Source: Moduliflexus sp964602655 (GTDB lineage Bacteria; Moduliflexota; Moduliflexia; Moduliflexales; Moduliflexaceae). Taken from it: 64,000 nt of DNA. A program made the position numbers and the translations under genes. Positions within the stretch are counted from its first letter, which is position 1; the number at the start of each line of letters is the position of its first letter. Under the pieces are notes generated by a model, which was not told the origin of the DNA, searched no databases, and worked only from the letters and a program-made list of their open reading frames with translations. The stretch spans positions 1 through 64,000 of the forward strand of contig CAZRSF010000031.1 in assembly GCA_964602655.1 (NCBI GenBank). Reading direction: 5' to 3'. Shown one piece after another: positions 1-9,617 of the stretch.

Positions 1-1
1 A

Positions 2-367
2 GTCGTCCATCACGTGCAAAAATTGCTGGGCATTTCGGATAAAGTGCATCAAGCTCGCGAGCAGGCAGGTGAGGCAGAATCGAATAAATTGTCGGTCATG
101 CAGGAACTTCAGGCCGATTGTTTGGCGGGTGTCTGGGCGTATCACGCGCAGAAAATGCGGAATATCCTTGAAGAGGGCGATATCGAAGAAGCGTTGAACG
201 CGGCCAGCAGCATCGGCGACGACCGGCTTCAGAAGCAAGGCCGGGGGTACGTGACGCCCGATTCGTTTACGCATGGGTCGTCCGCGCAGCGGGTTCGCTG
301 GTTTTCCGCCGGATTCGACTCCGGCAATCTGAACAAGTGCAATACGTTTCAGGCGAAAACATTGTAA
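2..367 (+). CDS. Neutral zinc metallopeptidase, C-terminal part (PF04228 family)
   Basis: The gene enters from the left edge; only the last ~121 residues are present. The visible part starts with VVHHVQKLLGIS, which fits the end of the HExxH zinc site of the YpfJ-type family (usually HEVGHHVQ), and continues with the family signatures LQADCLAGVWA, IGDDRLQ, FTHGSSAQR and a terminal CNTF. In this family the downstream acidic and cysteine-bearing segments complete the fold of a membrane-associated or secreted Zn protease of unknown substrate. The residue before the HH pair is Val where Gly is usual. The family assignment is secure from these motifs; the catalytic Glu lies outside the window. A strong hairpin follows the stop codon. 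Confidence 0.92.
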   Translation, partial: VVHHVQKLLGISDKVHQAREQAGEAESNKLSVMQELQADCLAGVWAYHAQKMRNILEEGDIEEALNAASSIGDDRLQKQGRGYVTPDSFTHGSSAQRVRWFSAGFDSGNLNKCNTFQAKTL

Positions 368-369
368 CA

Positions 370-406
370 CGAACCTGCGTTTCGTCAGGGGCGAAACGCA
401 GGTTCG
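370..406. repeat. Long intergenic hairpin (TTTCGTCAGGGGCGAAA type)
   Basis: A 15-bp perfect inverted repeat (370-384 and 392-406) with a 7-base loop lies between the metallopeptidase stop and the next gene. The core closely matches the hairpin at 46261-46289, so it belongs to a dispersed palindrome family. It may act as a terminator, although there is no clean U-tract after it. Confidence 0.75.
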
Positions 407-420
407 CCGTACAGGGGAAA

Positions 421-2130
421 ATGAAATCCATTCTTCAGGAACTGGCGTTATTATCTCGCATCCGGCGACAGATATTTTTAAATGATGTTACGCATCCGAC
501 GCGCGAACAAGTCATCCGCTTCACGCTGCTGCTTGTGATCGGCGTGGTGTTCTTCTGGCTGGATTATCTCTTTTTCCAGCGCATTATTTCGTACATTGCC
601 CGGATTGATGTGTTAGACGCAGTGGAAGTCGGGACGCTTCTCGTGGCGCGATTGCTGAACATGATTTTTCTGCTGTTCGCCTCCATGCTGCTCTTTTCCA
701 ACGTGGTCACGTCGCTTTCCACGCTGTACCTGTCGTCGGATTTACACTTTTTGCTCTCGTCGCCCCTGCGCTTTTCGTCGGTGTTTATGACGAAATTCGC
801 CGAAACTGCGCTGAACAGTTCGAGTATTCTGCTGATTTTCGGCCTGCCGATTTTTATCGTCTGCGGCAGAGAATACAATGCTTCATGGCTGTATTATGCC
901 ATGATTCCGCTGACGCTGCTGCCGTTTATCGTGATTCCCGCGTCGCTCGGCACGTTGATTACGATGCTGTTAGTGCGCTATTTTCCGGTGAAACGAGTGC
1001 AGCAGGTACTCGTCGTGTTCGGGCTGATTTTGGGCGCGGGGCTGGTGATGGTGTTCCGGTTTTTGCGCCCGGAACAGATTATCAATGAGATCGGCATGGA
1101 GCAATTGTTGGAGTACATCAAAACGAACCGCATCCCGACCGCGCCGTATTTACCGAGCACCTGGGCTGGCGAAGTGTTGATGTCGCTGTTGGAGCGCCGA
1201 ACGGACGCCGCGTTGCTGAATTTAGGCTGGTTATTTCTGGCCGCCCTTGTCACGTATTTCGCGGTGCTGCAAGCGGCGAAATACATCTACTATGCCGGTT
1301 GGACGGGAAACGCGGAATCTCGAACGGTGAAAGTGAGCAAGCGCGGCACGCTGACCGAACAACTGCTGCGGAAGATGTCGTTTCTCCATCCGACCACGCG
1401 CGCGCTGCTCATCAAAGATATCAAGCTCTTCTGGCGCGATACGACGCAATGGTCGCAATTACTGATGCTGGCCGCGCTGCTGTTGATTTATTTTTTCAAT
1501 ATCAAAAGTTTGCCGATTGATAATATCTATCTGAAAAATCTCCTCTCGTTTCTGAATTTGGGTTTAGCCGGGTTTGTGTTGGCCTCATTGGGCGTGCGCT
1601 TTATTTTTCCCAGCACAAGCCTTGAAGGTGGGAGTTTCTGGGTTATTCACGCGGCGCCGGTAGATTATCGCCGTTTCGTGCTGGAAAAGTTTTTCATGTT
1701 CCTCTTTCCGCTGATGCTTCTTGCAGAAACGCTCATCATTATTTCCAATCTTCTGCTGGACGTGGACGGATATATGATGCTGCTGTCATCGGTCACGATT
1801 CTGCTGATTACGGTCGGATTAACCGGATTAGGCGTGGGGATGGGGGCGATTTACCCCAAATTCATCAATGAAAATCCGGCGCAGATTGCCATGAGCATCG
1901 GCGGGATTTCGTACATGATTCTCAGTCTGCTTTATATCGGCGTCACGATTGTGCTGGAAGCCTGGCCGGTTTATATCTATTTTTCGCAGCAATTGTTTCA
2001 TCATGATCACGGCGGCGGATCGTGGGGCTTATATTTAGCGTACGGCGCCGTCGCGTTATTAAGCGCAGGCGTGACGATTTTCCCGTTGTATTTAGGCGTA
2101 AAGCGCTTGCAAACACTCGAAATATTGTAA
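421..2130 (+). CDS. Putative ABC exporter permease, multi-spanning (PF16949-like)
   Basis: A 569-residue very hydrophobic protein. I place the start at ATG 421 (MKSILQELALL) just after AGGGGAAA, because the open frame further upstream runs through the hairpin and the previous gene's end. The N-terminal soluble stretch is followed by paired hydrophobic helices at about 35-60 and 75-105, several more in the middle, a cytosolic segment around residues 290-345 and a second block of helices to the C terminus. The layout (two half blocks, SSPLRFSSVF and HAAPVDYRRFV segments) matches the putative ABC exporter membrane family. No ATPase partner is adjacent in the window. The substrate is unknown. Family call likely, function inferred. 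Confidence 0.7.
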   Translation: MKSILQELALLSRIRRQIFLNDVTHPTREQVIRFTLLLVIGVVFFWLDYLFFQRIISYIARIDVLDAVEVGTLLVARLLNMIFLLFASMLLFSNVVTSLSTLYLSSDLHFLLSSPLRFSSVFMTKFAETALNSSSILLIFGLPIFIVCGREYNASWLYYAMIPLTLLPFIVIPASLGTLITMLLVRYFPVKRVQQVLVVFGLILGAGLVMVFRFLRPEQIINEIGMEQLLEYIKTNRIPTAPYLPSTWAGEVLMSLLERRTDAALLNLGWLFLAALVTYFAVLQAAKYIYYAGWTGNAESRTVKVSKRGTLTEQLLRKMSFLHPTTRALLIKDIKLFWRDTTQWSQLLMLAALLLIYFFNIKSLPIDNIYLKNLLSFLNLGLAGFVLASLGVRFIFPSTSLEGGSFWVIHAAPVDYRRFVLEKFFMFLFPLMLLAETLIIISNLLLDVDGYMMLLSSVTILLITVGLTGLGVGMGAIYPKFINENPAQIAMSIGGISYMILSLLYIGVTIVLEAWPVYIYFSQQLFHHDHGGGSWGLYLAYGAVALLSAGVTIFPLYLGVKRLQTLEIL

Positions 2131-2140
2131 AAGAACAGTT

Positions 2141-2542
2141 ATGAGCGGAGCATATTTCATTGTGTTAGATACGCCCGATGCTGGGTTCGATACGTTTGTG
2201 AACGGAAAATTTTTGTTTCGTCATGCCACGACGCTCGACCATATCTGCCAGGAATTACGGTTGAAAACCCTGAATGAATATGTCAGTCAGAGCCAAGAGG
2301 ATGCACGAATCACGATTGAAGAATATGGCGGTGATCCTGAATCCATCGAGATTCCTGAAGAACATTGGTTCGCCATAGAAGAGGGCGTCGAATTTACGAC
2401 ACGGCTGTCAGCGCATATCAAAACGTATCCGCAGTGTGTCCGGAATTCAGCAGAGCTTTTGTCGGATTTACAAGAGTATCTCCAGGTGTTCGAGCAAGCG
2501 CGGCAGGTTCATGCAAAATGGCATCTTGATGTAGATTTTTAA
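2141..2542 (+). CDS. Hypothetical acidic protein
   Basis: A 133-residue soluble, acidic protein beginning 10 bases after the permease stop, so probably cotranscribed with it. It has no signal peptide or membrane helix. Residues 1-35 look like alternating strands (YFIVLDTP, TFVNGKFLFRH) and the rest is helix-rich with many Glu/Asp. I recognise no family. The coding call rests on length, spacing and codon use matching its neighbours. Confidence 0.65.
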   Translation: MSGAYFIVLDTPDAGFDTFVNGKFLFRHATTLDHICQELRLKTLNEYVSQSQEDARITIEEYGGDPESIEIPEEHWFAIEEGVEFTTRLSAHIKTYPQCVRNSAELLSDLQEYLQVFEQARQVHAKWHLDVDF

Positions 2543-2621
2543 ATGGTCATTATCCTGCCCATCAATTTTGCGAGAGTTTCTGAGTCTTCCATCGCGAACA
2601 TGTAAACAGGCCAAAAAAAGA

Positions 2622-2651
2622 TTGACAAACCGCGCACACTGATCGTAGCAT
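2622..2651 (+). promoter_or_regulatory. Candidate sigma70 promoter for chemosensory cluster
   Basis: TTGACA at 2622-2627 is followed after 18 bases by TAGCAT (2646-2651). A second possible promoter is TTGACA at 2706-2711 with GACAAT at 2728-2733. Both lie in the ~300-base gene-free stretch before the first receiver gene, which has an AGGAGG-type ribosome site at 2818-2832. The -10 elements are weak, so the call is tentative. Confidence 0.4.
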
Positions 2652-2840
2652 GTGAAAGACGTAGCATCACGAGCGGGAAAACTCGCGGCGGAGAGAGATT
2701 TGTTCTTGACAAAAACGATAAAACCGTGACAATTGAAATTTGAACAGAGATTCTTATTCGAAAAGTAAACGCCTTTTAACACATCGCTGTCAGAATAACC
2801 ATTATTACTCACTCGTTAGGAGGCAGGAGAGGACAATATC

Positions 2841-3917
2841 ATGAGTAAGCCGAATGTGTTAGTGATTACACAGCATCAAGGAACCTCGGAGGAATTACAC
2901 GCCATTTTTGCGCACGAGTATCATCACTTCTCGGCCAATAACGGAGTTGATGGCATGGCGATTTCTCGGATCGCGCGGCCTGCTGTGATTGTGATCGAAC
3001 GCGATCTTCCGAAGTTTCAGGCCGCTGGGGTCTGCAAATCGCTCTTAGCCAATGAGAGCGTGCGTTCCATTCCAGTGCTTGTGTTAGCAGAGACGGAAGA
3101 GGTAGATGGCGAATTAAGCTCGCTGGCCAATGTCAAAGGCGTGTTACAACGTCCATTTCAGGCGGAGGACGTCAAATCGAAAATCCAGATGGCGCTGTCA
3201 AGCAGCGCGCCAGCCTCTGGCGGAAAAAGCGCCACACGGCCTTCGATGAAGCGAGACGAGCCGATTAAAGTGTTGTCAGTGGACGATAGTTCGGTGGTGC
3301 GCAAATTGGTCACCATGATCTTAACGGCAGAAGGCTTTAAAGTCTCCACGGCGTCAGATGGTCTTGACGGCGTCAATAAAGCCAAAGAAATCAGGCCGGA
3401 TATTATTCTGCTCGATTTTGTCATGCCGAAAATGAACGGATTTCAGGTGTGCCGTATTTTGCAGAAAGATGAAAAACTTCGACAGATTCCCGTCATTCTT
3501 GTCACCTCGAAAGGCGATAAAGTCGGCGATAAATTCGTTGATCAGCTTGGTGTCACCGGGTATATTACCAAACCGTTTCAGCCGGAAGAACTGGTCAGTA
3601 AAATTCACCAGACATTAGAAGGTCTCTCTGCCGAGGCGTCTGCGCCACCAACAGCGCAGGCTGCGCCAACCCCAACGCAAGCGCCCGCCAAAACGGCCTC
3701 CGCCGAAGCGACGGTTGCGCCACCGACAGCCTCCGTGAAACACGCGGTTCAGCAGGACGGAACTCCTACCGCAGGAGGCGACATGGAACAACGCGTGAAA
3801 GAGTTGGTGAAGGCAGAAGTTGAGGCGCTAATGGGATCGCTGGAAAAACAGATTGAAAAACTGGTTGTGGAAAAGCTGAATGAATATATTCGCCGAGCGA
3901 AAAAGAAAGATGCGTAA
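2841..3917 (+). CDS. Tandem receiver-domain response regulator with C-terminal helical tail
   Basis: A 358-residue protein. Residues ~4-115 have the receiver fold pattern but lack the acidic pair (VLVITQHQ in place of VVDD) and the phosphoacceptor Asp (VIERDLP), so this is a pseudo-receiver. Residues ~140-260 form a canonical receiver with VDDS, LLDFVMPKMNG, a conserved Thr/Ser (LVTSKG) and KPF. A Pro/Ala-rich linker (~265-310) leads to a helical, charged C terminus predicted to form a coiled coil. The layout resembles PatA/PilG-type regulators of Pil-Chp-like chemosensory systems. It is first in the cluster and 14 bases before the CheY gene. The output partner is unknown. Confidence 0.85.
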   Translation: MSKPNVLVITQHQGTSEELHAIFAHEYHHFSANNGVDGMAISRIARPAVIVIERDLPKFQAAGVCKSLLANESVRSIPVLVLAETEEVDGELSSLANVKGVLQRPFQAEDVKSKIQMALSSSAPASGGKSATRPSMKRDEPIKVLSVDDSSVVRKLVTMILTAEGFKVSTASDGLDGVNKAKEIRPDIILLDFVMPKMNGFQVCRILQKDEKLRQIPVILVTSKGDKVGDKFVDQLGVTGYITKPFQPEELVSKIHQTLEGLSAEASAPPTAQAAPTPTQAPAKTASAEATVAPPTASVKHAVQQDGTPTAGGDMEQRVKELVKAEVEALMGSLEKQIEKLVVEKLNEYIRRAKKKDA

Positions 3918-3931
3918 GGGGCAAGGCTGGT

Positions 3932-4294
3932 ATGGGGAAAAAAATCTTAATTGTAGATGACAGCATCGTCGAGATCAAGATTCTCCAGGGGTTTCTGGCG
4001 GAAACCGATTATCGCATCACGGTCGCGCGCGACGGCGAAGAAGGGGAAATGACGGCGAAGACGTTGTTTCCCGATCTGATTTTTTTAGATGTTGTCATGC
4101 CGAAAAAAAATGGATTTCAGGTGTGCCGAGATTTACGTAAAGAACCACAATTCCAGCAAACCCCAATCATCATGTTAACGTCAAAGTCTCAAGACACGGA
4201 TAAATTTTGGGGTAAACAGCAAGGCGCGACAGAATATATTACGAAACCGTATGAGAAACAACAAATCCTGGATGTGTTAGCAAAATATCTTTAA
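3932..4294 (+). CDS. CheY-like single-domain response regulator
   Basis: A 120-residue stand-alone receiver. The acidic pocket is D9/D10, the phosphoacceptor is D53 (LDVVMPKKNG), the switch Thr is in MLTSKS and the conserved Lys is in ITKPYEK. There is no output domain, so it should act as a diffusible phosphoacceptor for the CheA encoded downstream, like PilG/PilH or CheY. The target (flagellar motor, type IV pili or another machine) cannot be read from the window because no motility genes are present. Confidence 0.9.
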   Translation: MGKKILIVDDSIVEIKILQGFLAETDYRITVARDGEEGEMTAKTLFPDLIFLDVVMPKKNGFQVCRDLRKEPQFQQTPIIMLTSKSQDTDKFWGKQQGATEYITKPYEKQQILDVLAKYL

Positions 4295-4313
4295 CAAGAA
4301 CGATTAGGCACGT

Positions 4314-4811
4314 ATGGATCGCGTTGATTTTCCATCTCGAACAACAAATGTCACGCCGGATGAAGCTGTCAGCGAAGCGCGCGAACGGATTCAGGTGTGT
4401 ATTTTCGAACTCTCCGATCGGTTTTTCGGGTTACGCATTTTCGATGTCCAGGAAATTATGGAAAACTCCCCGATTACGCCGGTGCCGACCACGCCGAATT
4501 TCCTGATCGGCGTGATTAATCTGCGCGGAGACATTGTGCCAATCGTGGACGTTCGTGGAATTTTGCACCTACCATTCAAGGACAGAACTCGTGAAAGCCG
4601 CATCATGATATTGAATATCAACGCGACGCGGGTGGGGATTCTGGTTGACGCGATCAAAGAAGTCTGTCATCTTGATAAAATCGTTCTTCAGGCCGATGTT
4701 GTCCAGGCTGGGCTGGCAGACGGACGATTTATTTCTAATATCATTCAATACAAAGAAGGTTTGCTGGCATTATTGAATTTAACGCACCTGTATAAGAGCA
4801 TTCAACTGTAA
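4314..4811 (+). CDS. cheW: CheW-type chemotaxis coupling protein
   Basis: A 165-residue single CheW domain. Signatures are the first beta strands (QVCIFELSDRFFGLRIFDVQEIM), TPNFLIGVINLRGDIVPIVD and the RIMILNINATRVGILVDAIKEV segment, all typical of the SH3-like fold that links MCP tips to CheA. It lies 19 bases after the cheY gene and in front of the MCP gene, so the partners are probably the cluster MCP and CheA. The N-terminal ~22 residues are an extra polar stretch. Confidence 0.93.
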   Translation: MDRVDFPSRTTNVTPDEAVSEARERIQVCIFELSDRFFGLRIFDVQEIMENSPITPVPTTPNFLIGVINLRGDIVPIVDVRGILHLPFKDRTRESRIMILNINATRVGILVDAIKEVCHLDKIVLQADVVQAGLADGRFISNIIQYKEGLLALLNLTHLYKSIQL

Positions 4812-4938
4812 TCATCACGCGGCAGTGACGCATGAGAATGGCGGATACAAAACCAACAAAGACAAAGAAACAAGGGAAGAGAGAGCATCTGCGCAAGCGC
4901 TCCGTCTTTTCTCCTTGCTCTTTTCTCTTTCATCGCGA

Positions 4939-7008
4939 ATGAGTCAGGATCAAGGACAGAAAGTCAAACAGGGATTCAGTAATTTTCAGAGTTTTTGGTT
5001 CAAATTTTCTATATTGACGGGCGTGTTCGTCCTGGTCGCTGTTCTGGTGAATTGGGGACTCCTGAGTTACATGTATCAGCGCGCGCTTACGCAGGAATTG
5101 CAGGAAAAAGGGCGTATCACCGCGAACTTTCTCAGAGAATACCGGATTCCGAATTATTATAACGAGGGCGATGCCAAAAAATTGGAACAAGCGCTCGCAA
5201 GCGCCCGCCAAAAAGATAAAGCGATTATCTACGCCTTTGTGAAAGACGAAGAGCAGCGAATTGTCGCGCAATCGCCTGAAAAAATCACCGAAAATCTCAC
5301 CTCAAAGGAACAGCAGTTGGGCGCGGTCAATTCGTTGAACGACGGAACAGCCATCGCGCATATTCCGGTGACGCTGAAACGCCCGAATGGAACCTGGAAT
5401 CATGTTGTTGACACTGCGATCCAATTGCTCCCGAATTCCGGAGTCGAATTACACGTCGGCGTCAGCACAGAGACCGGCGGGATTGCGCTGTATAGCTCGA
5501 TTCAACTGCTATTGGTGATTGTGGCATGTATTCTTATCAGCGCCTTGATTCTGCGTATGCTTATTCGTGCCGAAATTCTCGTGCCGTTGGATCAACTTGT
5601 CCATTTTATCAAGCAGATTGCGCAAGGCAACATGGAGCACTCCCTGAATATGGCCGCCAAAAACGAGATGGCGGTCTTAGGCGGCCATTTGACCGAGATG
5701 ACCGATCAACTGACCGGAATGGTACAGACCGAGGCCGACATCAATCGTATGCAGGGGCAGATTATGAATATGTTAAGCACCGTGAGCGCTGCGGCGGATG
5801 GGAATTTGACCGTCGAAGCCGAAGTGACCGCCGATGCGCTCGGTTCCTTAGCGGACGCGTTCAATATGATGGTGGCGAGTTTAGCATCGTTAGTGCAGCA
5901 GGTGCGCAACTCGGCATCGGATATGAGCCTTGCCACGAATGATATTATCGGATCGTCCGAGCAGATGATTCGAGGCGCGGAAGAGCAGCAGAATCATATC
6001 AATAATATCACCAGCGCTGTAGATGAAATCGCCATCTCCATGCAGCAGGTCGCGAATAATGCGGAATCTGCCGCCCGCGCATCGCAAAAAGCGACCGAAG
6101 CCGCGCAGCAAGGCGAAAAATCGGTGGAAGAAACCATTCGTGGGATGCATCGCATTCGCAACACCGTGCAAGTCACCAGTAAGAAAATCAAAAGCCTCGG
6201 CGACCGTTCGATTGAAATCAACGAAATTATTACCACCATTGACGACATTGCGCGGCAAACTACGATTCTGGCCTTGAACGCGGCCATCGAAGCGGCGCGC
6301 GCCGGCGAGCATGGACGCGGGTTCGGCGTCGTTGCCGAAGAAGTGCGTAAATTAGCGGAACGTTCCAGTAAAGCGACCAAAGATATTGCCGATCTGATCA
6401 AAGGTATTCAGGCTGAGACCAACGAAGCGGTGCGCACGATGGAAGAGGGCACGCGCGAAGTGGAAGAAGGGACGCGGCTCGCCGATATTGCCGGCTCGTC
6501 GTTGAAAGAAATTGATAAGAGCGTTGATCAGGTTGCCAACTTGATTCAAGAAATCTCGTTAGCCGCGAAACAGCAGGCGCGCGGGACTGACGGCGTGGTG
6601 CGTTCGATGGAAACGATTTCCGATATTACGCTCTCTCACGGCGAAGGCGTGCGCAAAACCACCACAACGATTCAACAATTAGCGATGCTGTCCGCCCGTT
6701 TGGTTGCGGCGATTGGTAATTTTAAAATCGCGGAAACCGGCGGACGCACAGAAACTGCCAAACCCAAACCGATTGCGTCGGCGTCGCAACCGAAACCACA
6801 GCCAAAGCCTCAGCCCCAATCACAGCCAAAGCCTCAAGCTAAACCACAACCGATTGAGGCCAAGTCGCAACCGCAGTCTGCCATGATGTCGTCGGCGCAG
6901 CAACAGCCGGAAGAGACAGCGAAACTCCGCGCCATGTTCGGCGCTGAAGAGGACGATGATGAGGTCGAATTGATTACGGAAGAGGATTTCGGCATTGTCG
7001 AAAAATAG
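4939..7008 (+). CDS. Transmembrane methyl-accepting chemotaxis protein
   Basis: I choose ATG 4939 (689 residues, MSQDQGQ); the frame is open back to a GTG at 4825, but that extension is polar low-complexity and lacks a ribosome site. TM1 is at about 21-44, a ~145-residue extracytoplasmic sensor follows, then TM2 (~190-213), HAMP-like segments and a long coiled-coil signalling domain. Its hairpin tip is recognisable from QTTILALNAAIEAARAGE and GFGVVAEEVRKLAERS. After the signalling domain comes a Pro/Gln/Lys repeat tail (PKPQPKPQ pattern) and an acidic C terminus rather than a CheR-docking pentapeptide. It is the only MCP inside this cluster and so its probable dedicated receptor. Confidence 0.93.
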   Translation: MSQDQGQKVKQGFSNFQSFWFKFSILTGVFVLVAVLVNWGLLSYMYQRALTQELQEKGRITANFLREYRIPNYYNEGDAKKLEQALASARQKDKAIIYAFVKDEEQRIVAQSPEKITENLTSKEQQLGAVNSLNDGTAIAHIPVTLKRPNGTWNHVVDTAIQLLPNSGVELHVGVSTETGGIALYSSIQLLLVIVACILISALILRMLIRAEILVPLDQLVHFIKQIAQGNMEHSLNMAAKNEMAVLGGHLTEMTDQLTGMVQTEADINRMQGQIMNMLSTVSAAADGNLTVEAEVTADALGSLADAFNMMVASLASLVQQVRNSASDMSLATNDIIGSSEQMIRGAEEQQNHINNITSAVDEIAISMQQVANNAESAARASQKATEAAQQGEKSVEETIRGMHRIRNTVQVTSKKIKSLGDRSIEINEIITTIDDIARQTTILALNAAIEAARAGEHGRGFGVVAEEVRKLAERSSKATKDIADLIKGIQAETNEAVRTMEEGTREVEEGTRLADIAGSSLKEIDKSVDQVANLIQEISLAAKQQARGTDGVVRSMETISDITLSHGEGVRKTTTTIQQLAMLSARLVAAIGNFKIAETGGRTETAKPKPIASASQPKPQPKPQPQSQPKPQAKPQPIEAKSQPQSAMMSSAQQQPEETAKLRAMFGAEEDDDEVELITEEDFGIVEK

Positions 7009-7014
7009 CTGCCA

Positions 7015-9612
7015 ATGAGTGAAGGGTTTAATCGTTCCGACATTGTTGATTTTTTCCTGGTCGAAGCCAGCGAACACCTGCAAATCCTGAATGACGGTCT
7101 CCTTTCTTTAGAAGAAAACAGCGAAGACTTGAGCGTGGTGGATGAAATTTTTCGTTCCGCCCACACCATCAAAGGCTCAGCCGCGATGTTAGGCTTCAAT
7201 GTCGTCAGCAAATTGGCGCATAAGATGGAGGATTTGCTGGGAAAGATTCGAAGCCGGGAACTGGATTTCTCAGAAGCGGTGGTGGACTTGCTCCTCCAAT
7301 CGGTAGATACGCTGACGATCCAGGTCGAAAACATTCCCAAAGGGCAGGCTGAGGATGAAAGCATCCTCTTGATGTTCGATGATCTGTATGCGGAATATTT
7401 AAGCGAGGGCAAACCCAAAAGCGAAAAACCGATTCCCCCGAAAGCCAAAGCCTCGCAGCCTCCGAAAGAAGAACCTGAAGAGGAACTGGAACTCCCTGAA
7501 GACCTTGATCTGGACGGATTAGCCGATCTTCTGCCCGAAGAAGAGGACGAGGTTGAGATTCCTCCCCCACCGCCGGTTGAAAAACCGAAAATCGCGAAAC
7601 CAGTCACTCCGGCAAAGAAAGCGTCGCCTGAACGCCGCGCTGAATCCGCAAAACCAGAGGATACCGAACGGTCATTAGTCTCCGCCAGCGACCAGAAAAT
7701 TATCAAAGTCGGCGTTGAAGGCTTGAATTTGCTGATGAATTTAGTCGGCGAATTGGTCATCAACCGCACTCGACTCGATCAGCGCATCCTGTATGTCAGC
7801 AAAATCAGCTCGGAGTTGAATTTCAGCCAGGAACGCCTGTTGAAAGTCATTCGCGATTTCAAAGAAAAATACGAATTCGGACAGGTCGGCAACAACCTTG
7901 TCGCGCGAAGCAAATCAGGCGCATCAGGAGAATTTCAGGAAACGCAAACGGCATCGGAATTGCTGGATGGGTTTTTTGATATGGAGTTCGATCAATACGA
8001 CGATTTTAATATTCTGTCCCGCAGCCTCATGGAGATCGGATCGGATATTTCGGAAATCATGAACGAATTGACCGATTTCTTCGAGCAGTTCGAAGAAGAG
8101 TCCTCGCAAATTCGTCGAATTACGAACGACCTGCAAGAGGAAATCACGAACATTCGCATGGTGCCGGTCGGGCAGTTATTCAGCCGCTTCCACCGATTGG
8201 TGCGGGACGTGTCCAAAGAAGAAAACAAGCAGGTTGCGCTGAAATTGTCTGGCGAAGACGCCAAACTCGATAAAACCGTGATTAATGAAATCTCCGATCC
8301 GCTCATGCACTTAGTGCGAAATTCCGTCTCGCACGGCATCGAACTGCCGGAAGCGCGCGAAGCGAGAGGCAAGCCCGCGGAAGGCACAATCAACCTGAAC
8401 GCCTTCAAAGAAGGCGATAACATTATTATTGAGATTCTTGATGACGGCAACGGCATAGACGTGCAGCGCGTGCGCGAAACGATTGCGGAAAAAGGATTGC
8501 GCTCGATGGCAGAGATCGAACGCATGTCCGATGATGACGCGATTAAGTTTATTTTCGCGCCCGGCTTCTCAACCAAAAAGGAAGTCAGTTCCATCTCCGG
8601 GCGCGGTGTTGGCATGGATGTCGTCAAAACCAACATCTCCAAACTCGGCGGCACCATTGAGATCAAAACGGAATTGGGCAAAGGCACCAGATTTTCCATC
8701 AAACTCCCGCTAACGCTCGTCATTTATGCCGCGCTGCTGGTCAAATGCGGCGATCAGGAATTTGCCATTTCGTTGACATCCGTCGAAGAAACGGCCAGAA
8801 TTCCGCTCTATCATATCCATAATATCGGCAAACAAGAGGTCATTAAATTGCGCGATCAGGTACTCCCGATCCGGCGGTTGAGCCGGATTTTGCAATACCC
8901 ATCGAGCATGAATAGCGCTGCCGCAGGCACACAGCAGTATGTACCGATCGTGATTGTTCGTTCTGCCGAACATCCGCTTGCGCTGGTCGTAGATGAATTG
9001 ATCGGTCAGGAAACCATCGTCATCAAGCCGTTAGGCGATTATTTGAAGAAAGTCAAATTATTCTCCGGTGCAACGATTTCCGGCGAAGGAAAAGTTCGTT
9101 TGATTCTTGATATTCCGACGATTGTCGAACGCGAACTCCTCTCTGGTCTGCCCGCAGCGATTTCCGCCGCCACCATCCGCATTGATGAAAACACGCTTGA
9201 AACGCCGATTATGCCGACTGCTGAAGCGACGCCTGAAGTGCTGCTGTTAGTGGATGATTCTATCAGCATTCGCAAGGTGATTGCCATGATGCTGGAAAAA
9301 GCCGGCTATAAGGTAGATGTGGCCGTAGATGGCGTCGAGGCGATGGAAAAACTGACCAATAAGCCGTATACGCTGTTGATTACCGATCTGGAAATGCCGC
9401 GCATGCATGGCTATGAATTGATTGCAGAAGTCAAAGGGAATCAGGCGACGCAGTCTCTGCCGATTGTGGTGATGACCTCCCGCGCAGGCGAAAAACACCA
9501 GAACAAAGCGATTGAACTCGGCGCTGATGACTATATTGTCAAACCGGTAGATGAAGAAACCTTGTTGAACAGCATCCGAAAACTCATGGCGGAACGGCAA
9601 GAGGTTGGATAA
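7015..9612 (+). CDS. cheA: Hybrid chemotaxis histidine kinase CheA with C-terminal receiver
   Basis: An 865-residue protein starting 7 bases after the MCP stop. Domains in order are: HPt (~8-110, phospho-His H50 in RSAHTIKGSA), a Glu/Pro-rich linker (~125-215), CheA dimerisation/helical region, HATPase (~390-560; HLVRNSVSHGIE, DDGNGID, GRGVGMDVVK), a CheW-like domain (~565-700) and a receiver (~740-860; VDDSISIRK, LLITDLEMPRMHG, KPV). The order HPt-kinase-CheW-REC is that of ChpA/FrzE-type kinases, here with only one HPt and no separate phosphorylation-binding domain. It should phosphorylate its own receiver, CheY and CheB. All catalytic boxes look intact. Confidence 0.95.
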   Translation: MSEGFNRSDIVDFFLVEASEHLQILNDGLLSLEENSEDLSVVDEIFRSAHTIKGSAAMLGFNVVSKLAHKMEDLLGKIRSRELDFSEAVVDLLLQSVDTLTIQVENIPKGQAEDESILLMFDDLYAEYLSEGKPKSEKPIPPKAKASQPPKEEPEEELELPEDLDLDGLADLLPEEEDEVEIPPPPPVEKPKIAKPVTPAKKASPERRAESAKPEDTERSLVSASDQKIIKVGVEGLNLLMNLVGELVINRTRLDQRILYVSKISSELNFSQERLLKVIRDFKEKYEFGQVGNNLVARSKSGASGEFQETQTASELLDGFFDMEFDQYDDFNILSRSLMEIGSDISEIMNELTDFFEQFEEESSQIRRITNDLQEEITNIRMVPVGQLFSRFHRLVRDVSKEENKQVALKLSGEDAKLDKTVINEISDPLMHLVRNSVSHGIELPEAREARGKPAEGTINLNAFKEGDNIIIEILDDGNGIDVQRVRETIAEKGLRSMAEIERMSDDDAIKFIFAPGFSTKKEVSSISGRGVGMDVVKTNISKLGGTIEIKTELGKGTRFSIKLPLTLVIYAALLVKCGDQEFAISLTSVEETARIPLYHIHNIGKQEVIKLRDQVLPIRRLSRILQYPSSMNSAAAGTQQYVPIVIVRSAEHPLALVVDELIGQETIVIKPLGDYLKKVKLFSGATISGEGKVRLILDIPTIVERELLSGLPAAISAATIRIDENTLETPIMPTAEATPEVLLLVDDSISIRKVIAMMLEKAGYKVDVAVDGVEAMEKLTNKPYTLLITDLEMPRMHGYELIAEVKGNQATQSLPIVVMTSRAGEKHQNKAIELGADDYIVKPVDEETLLNSIRKLMAERQEVG

Positions 9613-9617
9613 GCGTG

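Noticed and set aside
4825..4938. Upstream extension of the MCP to GTG 4825
   Set aside because: The extra 38 codons are polar low complexity with no ribosome site; ATG 4939 gives a normal MCP N terminus with TM1 at residue ~21.
6834..7769. Long minus-strand ORF of 311 codons over the MCP/CheA genes
   Set aside because: It is Ser/Arg-rich shadow coding of well-supported chemotaxis genes, without ribosome site or family match. The same applies to other antisense frames such as 13661-14503 and 62709-63977.
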